Below are positions 52,470-58,450 of a stretch of DNA of 58,450 bases, piece after piece; the stretch's first letter is position 1, and the number at the start of each line of letters is the position of its first letter. The stretch is from Chloroflexota bacterium (GTDB lineage: Bacteria > Chloroflexota > Anaerolineae > Aggregatilineales > Phototrophicaceae), in NCBI GenBank assembly GCA_028875185.1, contig JAPPFH010000054.1, forward strand, positions 1-58,450, read 5' to 3'. A model generated the notes under the pieces. It ran no database searches. It was not told where the DNA came from and worked only from the letters and a program-made list of their open reading frames with translations. A program made the position numbers and the translations under genes.

Positions 52470-53461
52470 GACTCTTCACCGCCCATTAAGCCGCGCGGAC
52501 GGAATATGAGTACGAGAATCAAGGTGGCGAATAGAACTACCGGCGCCCAATACAGTGAGAAAACGTAAGCGCTCGATTGCTCAATCAAGCCAATGGCGTA
52601 GGAACCGATGATCGTGCCGGGCAAACTGCCAAGCCCGCCAAAAACCACTACAACGAAGGCGCGCAGCAAAGGTTCAGCGCCCATGGTGGGCAAGATGAAA
52701 AACAGACCGCCCAGCATGAGCCCGGCGAGCCCCGCCAGTATGGAACTGACGATAAAAGTCAGCGTGTAGATCTGATTGACATTGATGCCAACCAAGCGGG
52801 CAAAGTCGTCGTTTTGGGCGACGGCGCGTATAGCAAGACCTAGTTTGGAATGTTTAAGAAACAAGTTTAGCAATATGAGCGTAACTGGCGTCAGCACGAT
52901 AATCAGGACTTCTTGCAAACCGATCGCCGTATCGAGCACCTCCAATGGCGGACCTTTCAAGATGCGGTCAAGCTGCTTATATCGCGGTCCGAAGAGGACC
53001 TGGACGCCGTTTTGCAGGAAGCTGGCGCCGGCGATAGTGGTGATGATGACGATAAGATCGGCGCCTGGTTTGCCGACGAACGGTCGAATCAGCAGTACAT
53101 AAATGACATAGCCGGCCAGACCGCAGAAAACGATGGCTACCGGTACGCCGACCACCAGACCAAATCCGCCTTTTGCGGATAACATCCACTCGCCCAGCGG
53201 ATGCAGCACATCTCCCAACACGCCCCAATCTGCACTGTTTGTGGTGATATTCTTACCCAATGGCTGCAAGACTTTCGCCAAGCCGCCGCGGTTGGAGATG
53301 TACCAGCCCGAATAGGCGCCGATCATCACCAGGGCGCCATGAGCGAAATTGAACATTCGCACCGTGCCCCAGACCAGCGACAAGCCACTCGCCATCAGCG
53401 CGTACAGGGATCCCGAAACCAATCCGCTTGCGATTATGGCGACAATCGCTTCTGGCGTCAT
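52466..53461 (-). CDS. livH: branched-chain-type ABC transporter permease LivH
   Basis: This 331-residue permease has the LivH start LVSGSLYALMASGLSLVWGTVRMFNFAHGALVM, and the coupling motif IRAVAQNDDFARLVGINV. An insert of about 40 residues near the N-terminus (NRGGLAKVLQPLGKN to LHPLGEWMLSAKGG) is longer than in most LivH proteins and looks like an extracytoplasmic loop. It overlaps both livF and livM. Confidence 0.92.
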   Translation of the reverse strand: MTPEAIVAIIASGLVSGSLYALMASGLSLVWGTVRMFNFAHGALVMIGAYSGWYISNRGGLAKVLQPLGKNITTNSADWGVLGDVLHPLGEWMLSAKGGFGLVVGVPVAIVFCGLAGYVIYVLLIRPFVGKPGADLIVIITTIAGASFLQNGVQVLFGPRYKQLDRILKGPPLEVLDTAIGLQEVLIIVLTPVTLILLNLFLKHSKLGLAIRAVAQNDDFARLVGINVNQIYTLTFIVSSILAGLAGLMLGGLFFILPTMGAEPLLRAFVVVVFGGLGSLPGTIIGSYAIGLIEQSSAYVFSLYWAPVVLFATLILVLIFRPRGLMGGEES

Positions 53462-54174
53462 CCGGTTACCTTTCCGAAGTACATCTCGAGGATCTCGGCT
53501 TGATCGACCTGCGAGACATCAGCCGTCTCGAGCGAGACGGTTCCTTTTTCGATGAGGTACAGCCGCTCGCAGATGCTTAGCAAAAGCTCGACGTCCTGAT
53601 CGACGACGATCATAGGGACGCCGCTCGCGGCAATCTCATTAATGGCGCGAGCCAATTCCTGCTTGACTAAAGGCGCTAGCCCAATGCTCGGTTCATCGAG
53701 GATCAGCAGTTCCGGCATGCCCATTAAGCCGACACCGATCGATAGCATCTGTCGCTCGCCGCCGCTGAGGGTCTGCCCACGCTGGCTGCGCCGCTCCTTC
53801 AATCGCGGGAATAGCGCAAAGACCTTCTCGAAATTGCTCGCTTTGCCTTTGTCGGTGCGGGCGATATAGGCGCCAAGAGTGAGGTTTTCTTGCACCGTCA
53901 TTTCCGGGAACAGCTGATTCCCCTGCGGAACATGGATCAAGCCCAGTTCAACGATCTTGCGCGGGTCAAGCCCGGTAATGTCCTCGCCGCGGAAATGAAT
54001 CTTGCCTGAATTAACGGGGAGCAAGCCGGACACCGTCCTCAGCAGCGTGGTCTTGCCATGTCCGTTGGGGCCAAACAGCCCGACGCGTTCGCCCTCGTCA
54101 ACGTGCAGCGACAGCGATCGCACGACATCAATTTTGCCGTAGCCTGAGGTGAGATTATCAATCTGAAATAGCAT
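53458..54174 (-). CDS. livF: branched-chain-type ABC transporter ATPase LivF
   Basis: About 238 residues from the ATG at 54174. Walker A GPNGHGKTT, signature LSGGERQML, Walker B LLILDEPSIGLAP. The NGHGK variant of the Walker loop is common in LivF. It powers import with LivG. It overlaps the end of livG and the start of livH. Confidence 0.93.
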   Translation of the reverse strand: MLFQIDNLTSGYGKIDVVRSLSLHVDEGERVGLFGPNGHGKTTLLRTVSGLLPVNSGKIHFRGEDITGLDPRKIVELGLIHVPQGNQLFPEMTVQENLTLGAYIARTDKGKASNFEKVFALFPRLKERRSQRGQTLSGGERQMLSIGVGLMGMPELLILDEPSIGLAPLVKQELARAINEIAASGVPMIVVDQDVELLLSICERLYLIEKGTVSLETADVSQVDQAEILEMYFGKVTG

Positions 54175-54910
54175 GGAAAGCGTCCTTCCCACGTTCGCCG
54201 AGGTAAGCCTCGATCACGGTGTCGTCGCGCGCCAGCGATTCGGGCGCGCCTTCCGCCAACCGCTTTCCAAAGTCCATCACCATGACACGGTTGGATACGC
54301 CAAAGAGCAAGGGCAAGACGTGCTCAATAATGATGATCGTCATCTTGCCATGGCTCAGGCGCAGGATAAGCGATTCGAGTTCGTTTAGCTCCGCCAGGTT
54401 CAAACCGCCGGCCGGTTCATCCAGCATCAGTAGATCGGGATTACTAACGATTGCCGAAGCGATCATGAGGCGTTTCTTGCCATATATTGAAAGTTCGCCA
54501 GCCAGCCGATTCCGATCGTCGAGCAGATCGAGGCTTTCCAGCGCTTGATCCACAGCTGAATCGTATTCTTCGACAGCAAGCGCCGTCCCGAAGACGGCGC
54601 CGATGCGCGCGTTTTCCCGAACAGTCAGGGTGTCAAAAGCAGTTTCTTTCTGAAACGTGCGAGCGATGCCCAGCTCATAGATCTTGTGCGGCGACAGTTG
54701 CGAAATCTTTTCGCCGCGGTAAGTAACGACGCCGGCGTCAGTATGATAGGGAATGCCGGTGATCAAGTTGAAAAGCGAGGTCTTGCCGGCGCCATTTGGT
54801 CCAGCGATGCCGTAGATTTCACCCTCGTCGACCTCAAAGCTGACATCGTCAACGGCGACAAGTTCGCCGAATTTCTTCGTGACGCCCCGCACTGACAGTA
54901 TCGCCGCCAT
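54158..54910 (-). CDS. livG: branched-chain-type ABC transporter ATPase LivG
   Basis: This 250-residue ATPase has Walker A GPNGAGKTS, Walker B LLMLDEPAGGLN and the LivG-type late motif EHVLPLLFGVSNRVMVMDFGKRLAEG. The expected LSGGQ signature is altered to LSIYGKKR, an unusual replacement that may slow ATP use. It is separated from livK by about 210 bp holding a strong hairpin. Confidence 0.9.
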   Translation of the reverse strand: MAAILSVRGVTKKFGELVAVDDVSFEVDEGEIYGIAGPNGAGKTSLFNLITGIPYHTDAGVVTYRGEKISQLSPHKIYELGIARTFQKETAFDTLTVRENARIGAVFGTALAVEEYDSAVDQALESLDLLDDRNRLAGELSIYGKKRLMIASAIVSNPDLLMLDEPAGGLNLAELNELESLILRLSHGKMTIIIIEHVLPLLFGVSNRVMVMDFGKRLAEGAPESLARDDTVIEAYLGERGKDAFHAISD

Positions 54911-55026
54911 ACGCCGTCCCAGATATCCGATATGCTATGGCGGAATGGAATCCGCAGGCGACAGATCATCCGATGAAGGATTCGCAAGCCGCTTTAAAGA
55001 TAATACCGAATACGAATCCATAAAAC

Positions 55027-55059
55027 CAACAAGGGTCGTGTGGCGCAGGACCCTTGTTG
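55027..55059 (-). terminator. hairpin between livK and livG
   Basis: Perfect 11-bp inverted repeat (CAACAAGGGTC and GACCCTTGTTG) around an 11-base loop. On the minus strand it is followed by GTTTTATGG. It sits after the solute-binding protein gene and before livG, where a partial terminator would give more binding protein than transporter and enzymes. Confidence 0.65.
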
Positions 55060-55124
55060 ATTGCTGTTGAATTACGCCGCGCCAGGAAAACCCTACCCTG
55101 CCGCGCGGCTTCTGGCTGTGCCCG

Positions 55125-56366
55125 CTACATATCCATCCACGGCGGCACCTGGAAGGCGCCGGTGGCGTACTTGTCAGGCTCAATCTGGATGCGCTCGCCT
55201 TCCCAGATCTGGTAAAACTGGATGGGATAGAATTCCGGACCTTGAATCGCCAGATGCGTCTCTTGATCAAAGGTCAAGAAACCAGCCAAGGTCTCCATTT
55301 CCAAGCTGCCCAGACAGTCGCCAATCGCGGCGCGATCCGCGGGATCGCCGACTTCTTCCAGGCAGGTGGCGTAGATCATCACCTGATCGTAGGCGATGAC
55401 GGTGAAGTAGCCGCCGCGGTGCCCGTGCATTTCCTCGTAGCGATCACGAATCTCATTAACTTCAGGCTTGGAGTCGATGGCGGCGCCAAGGTTGTTGTAG
55501 ATCAAGCCGGTGGAATTCTCGCCGGTCAACTCCAGGAACTCTTGGACCGAAGGACCATATTGCAGGAAGAGCAGCGAATTGGGCGGATTCTCCATGAACT
55601 GATTCATGAAGGCGGCGTTGTTGGGTGGCGCCGAATCAGTGACAATCACGATGTCTGGCTCATCTTCGCGGATTTTCGCCAGCAATCCACGCCAATCAGT
55701 CACCGAGGCGAAGGGCACAGTTTCGTAACCGGTGACCGTCCAGCCGAGGCTTTCGAAATGGGCGCTCATGCCCGTGGCGATGGTCGTGCCATAAGGATCA
55801 TCCGAGCTGATGATGAAGGCTTCGCGATCGCGCAGGCTGAGCAATCCCGCCTCGTCATAGGCTTCCAGCAATTCCGGCAGCGCCGTCTCGTAAGCGTCAT
55901 ACGATGGCACGCGAGACCAAACCGTGCCGTAAGCTTCGGGATCGGCCGAGATGATGTCGCGGGTTTGCGCGGCATTGGCTGAAATCAAGTAGGGCATGTC
56001 GATCTCCGCCATGAGATCGATCTCGAAGTTCGAGGTGCTGGCGTAGGCGGTCATGATGAAGTTGAGATCTTCTGTGTTGCTGAGTTGATTAAATGCGGTG
56101 GTCACAGCGTCGGCGCGCTGATCTACCGTATCGGCAATGACCAGTTCCAGCGTATAGCCGGCGACGCCGCCCGCTTCGTTGAGATCATCGACGGCAATTT
56201 GAGCCGCCTGCACAACGTCTTGGGCATCCGCGCCAAAGGCGCCCGTCAGCGGCACCATAATGCCGATTTTGGCGACGCCCATGTCCTGCGCGCCAACGAG
56301 CAGGCTCCCGAAGACTGTAAACACCAACACAAATAGTACAAAAGCGCTGCGTTTAACTAGAGTCAT
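55125..56366 (-). CDS. livK: branched-chain-type ABC transporter substrate-binding protein
   Basis: About 413 residues from the ATG at 56366, with a GAGGAT site. A signal peptide (FVLFVLVFTVFGSLLVGAQD) is followed by a periplasmic-binding-protein type I fold: IGIMVPLTGAFGADAQDVVQAAQIAVDDLN, then SSDDPYGT and VIAYDQVMIYATCLE. This family binds amino acids, amides, urea, aromatic acids and similar molecules. The ligand here is unknown. It is the first gene of the array and has a consensus promoter. Confidence 0.9.
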   Translation of the reverse strand: MTLVKRSAFVLFVLVFTVFGSLLVGAQDMGVAKIGIMVPLTGAFGADAQDVVQAAQIAVDDLNEAGGVAGYTLELVIADTVDQRADAVTTAFNQLSNTEDLNFIMTAYASTSNFEIDLMAEIDMPYLISANAAQTRDIISADPEAYGTVWSRVPSYDAYETALPELLEAYDEAGLLSLRDREAFIISSDDPYGTTIATGMSAHFESLGWTVTGYETVPFASVTDWRGLLAKIREDEPDIVIVTDSAPPNNAAFMNQFMENPPNSLLFLQYGPSVQEFLELTGENSTGLIYNNLGAAIDSKPEVNEIRDRYEEMHGHRGGYFTVIAYDQVMIYATCLEEVGDPADRAAIGDCLGSLEMETLAGFLTFDQETHLAIQGPEFYPIQFYQIWEGERIQIEPDKYATGAFQVPPWMDM

Positions 56367-56425
56367 GTGAATCCTCACTTTCCTCGATTAGTGAACCACG
56401 CGTCTTTACCGAACACGCTGCAAGG

Positions 56426-56454
56426 AATATAACGAGTAAGGGCGCGACAGTCAA
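56426..56454 (-). promoter_or_regulatory. sigma70 promoter of the liv-amidase array
   Basis: On the minus strand TTGACT (56454-56449) and TATATT (56431-56426) are 17 bases apart, followed by about 50 bases of leader to the livK start. It is the only strong promoter seen for the long minus-strand array. Confidence 0.65.
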
Positions 56455-56503
56455 ATTAAAGCTGCTGGCGCCGGGCGGCCGCGCTGTTTGTCGTCGGGGA
56501 TTT

Positions 56504-56512
56504 TGTTACAAT
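56504..56512 (+). promoter_or_regulatory. extended -10 promoter of the plus-strand amidohydrolase
   Basis: TGTTACAAT (TGn plus TACAAT), with no clear -35. GGGGAGG follows shortly before the ATG at 56549. It shares the 182-bp region with the divergent livK promoter, so both may respond to one regulator. Confidence 0.5.
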
Positions 56513-56548
56513 TCAAGCTATGAACCTGGAAATTCGGGGAGGTCCAAT

Positions 56549-57772
56549 ATGGGTAGTGTTCTCTTGACGAATGCGCAAGTGCTGGATGCGCGGGGCGGCG
56601 GATTGCTGCCAAACCGCCATGTGCTGATCGAGAGTGGCAAAATTGCCGCGGTAAGCGAGGCGGCGCCGCCGACCCATGCCAATATCATAGATGTTGGCGG
56701 TCGTGTTCTGATGCCGGGTTTATGCGATGCCCACGTACATGTAACCGCCGCGACCGCCAACTTGTCCGCAATTCGTCACTGGTCGTCCGCTTATGTCACC
56801 GCCCAAGCCGCGGTGATTCTTGAAGACATGCTGATGCGAGGCTTCACAACTGTGCGAGATGGCGGCGGCGCCGACTGGGGCTTGGCCAAAGCCGTGGATG
56901 AAGACTTGATTTCGGGGCCGCGGATTTTCTTTTGCGGGCACGCCTTGTCGCAAACGGGTGGGCACGGCGATATGCGCAGCTCCGGCGACGACGGCGCCGG
57001 CTATAGCTGGCTGACACCGGGGCTGGGATGGGTTTGCGATGGCGTCAGCGAACTGCGCCGCGCCTGCCGCGAAGAAGTCCGTCGGGGCGCTCATCACATC
57101 AAGTTGATGGTTTCAGGTGGCGTCGCCTCCCCCACCGACCGCATCGACAGCACACAATTCTCGGAAGAAGAAATCCGCGCGGCGGTTGAAGAAGCGGAAG
57201 CCGCAAACCTTTACGTGATGGCGCACGCCTATACCGCCCGGGCGATCAATCGGGCTTTGCGCTGCGGCGTTAAAACGGTGGAACATGGCAATCTGATGGA
57301 TGAGGAGAGCGTCGATCTCTTGCTGGAAAACGGCGCTTTTCTGGTGCCGACGCTGTCGATCTATCAGGCTTTGGCCGATGAGGGCGTCGAGGCTGGCCTG
57401 CCGGAAGCGCTCTACAGCAAGGTTTTCGCTGTGCTGGACGCGGGCAAGCGCGCGCTTGAAATGGCGCATAATGGCGGCGTCAAAATGGCTTACGGCACCG
57501 ATCTGCTGGGGCAGATGCACCGGCGCCAGTTGGATGAGTTCGCCATCCGTGGAGAGATCATCCCCGCCATTGACGTACTCCGAGCGGCCACCTGCAATGG
57601 GGCGGATCTGCTGGGAAAGACCGGCGAGCTGCACGAAGTGATTCCAGACGCGCTTGCTGATTTGCTCGTGGTGGATGGCAATCCGCTGGAAGATCTAAGC
57701 GTTATGACCAAGCCAGAATCAAACCTGCGCCTCATCATGAAAGCGGGCAAAATCTATAAGAATACGCTGTAA
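56549..57772 (+). CDS. amidohydrolase, imidazolonepropionase-like
   Basis: This 407-residue metal-dependent hydrolase shows VLMPGLCDAHVHVTA (HxH site), a carboxylated-Lys-region GGVASPT, VMAHAYTA, VEHGNLMDEESVDLL and the Asp in YGTDLLGQMH, then a typical C-terminal DLLVVDGNPLEDL. Members cleave dipeptides, N-acyl amino acids and cyclic amides. GGGGAGG precedes the ATG. It is divergent from the liv-amidase array and may belong to the same pathway. Confidence 0.88.
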   Translation: MGSVLLTNAQVLDARGGGLLPNRHVLIESGKIAAVSEAAPPTHANIIDVGGRVLMPGLCDAHVHVTAATANLSAIRHWSSAYVTAQAAVILEDMLMRGFTTVRDGGGADWGLAKAVDEDLISGPRIFFCGHALSQTGGHGDMRSSGDDGAGYSWLTPGLGWVCDGVSELRRACREEVRRGAHHIKLMVSGGVASPTDRIDSTQFSEEEIRAAVEEAEAANLYVMAHAYTARAINRALRCGVKTVEHGNLMDEESVDLLLENGAFLVPTLSIYQALADEGVEAGLPEALYSKVFAVLDAGKRALEMAHNGGVKMAYGTDLLGQMHRRQLDEFAIRGEIIPAIDVLRAATCNGADLLGKTGELHEVIPDALADLLVVDGNPLEDLSVMTKPESNLRLIMKAGKIYKNTL

Positions 57773-57819
57773 AACGTTTGCCCCTCGGCGGGACGCCGCC
57801 GCCTTGATTATGGAATTTG

Positions 57820-58130
57820 TCAGGGTTTGTGACGCGCTTCAGCCGCTGCGGCGAGGCGCTTGCTGTACATCGTCAGGAGGTAAATCTCGTCGCGCACGAT
57901 GACGTAGTAGATGATGCGGTAGCCCTTGGGCGCTCCCCCTTTTACTGCCGGGTTGCGGACTGCGGCTTTGTATACGGCGGCGGCGGCGGCCGGCACGACG
58001 TTACCCGGGCGTTCGCCACGTTCCAATCGCTTGGTAAATTTGTCAGCTTGGTCGACGGCGTTGCGGTATTTTTTTCGAGCGCTTCAAGCCGGTCGTCAAA
58101 TCTCGGCAGAGTCTTAACGCGAGTGGGCAT
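57820..58130 (-). pseudogene. RelE/ParE-type toxin, frameshifted in a poly-A run
   Basis: The start at 58130 (MPTRVKTLPRFDDRLEALE) leads to seven A at about 58069-58075, after which the toxin-like text continues only in the neighbouring frame (KYRNAVDQADKFTKRL, then KGGAPKGYRIIYYVIV and LLTMYSK). Joined, they form a RelE-like protein of about 103 residues with the usual GYRIIYYV core strand. One more A, or a -1 slip on GAA AAA AAT, restores it. The gene overlaps its antitoxin by about 17 bases. The family call is moderate; the break is clear. Confidence 0.65.
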
Positions 58131-58323
58131 TACCTGCGATTTTCCGACGGATTTCCGCGAATGTTTCATGCGCCGGGCGACCCTCGCCAGCCGCCGCCTG
58201 CTGCAAGCCGATGCGGATGTCTTCCATGAGTTCCGCTTTGGTCGGCTCGTCGGCAATCGGGGCAGACCGACGGCGCTTCTGGCGGCTCAACGGTTCTTTG
58301 ACTGCCGATTCCGTGCTTGCCAT
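58114..58323 (-). CDS. antitoxin partner of the RelE-like toxin
   Basis: The 69 residues have a basic N-terminal half (SRQKRRRSAP) and a helical C-terminus LMEDIRIGLQQAAAGEGRPA followed by HETFAEIRRK, the pattern of RelB/ParD-like antitoxins. It precedes and overlaps the toxin gene, the standard order. The sequence upstream to the window end is AT-rich and probably holds the promoter, which such antitoxins usually repress. Confidence 0.65.
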   Translation of the reverse strand: MASTESAVKEPLSRQKRRRSAPIADEPTKAELMEDIRIGLQQAAAGEGRPAHETFAEIRRKIAGNAHSR

Positions 58324-58450
58324 GCGAACACATCCTAGAAAACAGTAGAACTTTCACTAGGACTTTAGCCCATTAATTTGACAAAGTCAAGATAATGGGA
58401 AGTGGTGAATATTGCGGATATGAGCTACCCAGTTTGACAACAATGTAGGG

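Overview
The window is about 58 kb of moderately GC-rich bacterial DNA. I infer a member of the Chloroflexota, probably an uncultured Anaerolineae-like lineage. The reasons are: a System I (Ccm) cytochrome c maturation operon with Cys-type CcmE; a b6f-like complex with unusual cytochrome c partners; an F420-type LLM oxidoreductase; a Uma2 protein; a CoaX pantothenate kinase; a type ISP restriction-modification gene; and short G-rich repeats that run in frame through genes. This assignment comes from gene content only, with no 16S rRNA or database comparison. No rRNA, prophage or CRISPR array is visible.

Left part (1-16.9 kb). A broken ClpP-like protease gene and a small acidic protein lie at the edge. 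Then comes a minus-strand cytochrome c maturation operon, transcribed from 11.3 kb down to 1.2 kb. Its order is two small membrane proteins, ccmE, ccmF, ccmH, ccmG, a CcmI-like gene, a lipoprotein cytochrome c, ccmA, ccmB, ccmC, and a secreted protein whose C-terminus looks like CcmD. A plus-strand pair of unknown small genes follows at 11.5-12.2 kb. A second minus-strand operon (16.8 to 12.2 kb) encodes Rieske protein, a fused cytochrome b, and two cytochrome c proteins. Together these form a respiratory quinol-oxidising complex and the machinery that attaches its hemes.

Middle part (17-40 kb). A type ISP/IIG-like restriction-methyltransferase gene is split in two by about 1.5 kb of foreign cargo. 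The cargo holds two small membrane proteins, a diverged scrap of a second methyltransferase, and two unknown genes in the opposite direction. The C-terminal half also carries a roughly 150-bp in-frame repeat insertion. Housekeeping genes follow: CorA, RNase D, Nudix, a UDG without its iron-sulfur cysteines, Uma2, YdcF, an M20 amidohydrolase, CoaX, tRNA-Asn, acyltransferases, a solute-binding protein, LOG, tRNA-Ser, TadA, a protein ending in a sliding-clamp-like motif, MalQ, HisS and DinB.

Right part (40.4-58.4 kb). A 16-gene minus-strand array runs from a strong promoter at 56.4 kb down to 40.5 kb. It joins a branched-chain-type (Liv) ABC importer to amide- and peptide-cleaving enzymes: an amidase with a small AtzG-like subunit, a deacetylase, two M20 peptidases, a glutamine-synthetase-like ligase, an amidohydrolase, two SDRs, an LLM flavin enzyme and a penicillin-binding-type serine hydrolase. 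It looks like a self-contained import and degradation pathway for an unidentified amide or N-rich compound. One M20 gene carries an internal TAG. A plus-strand amidohydrolase diverges from the same intergenic region. The window ends with a toxin-antitoxin pair whose toxin gene is frameshifted in a run of seven A.
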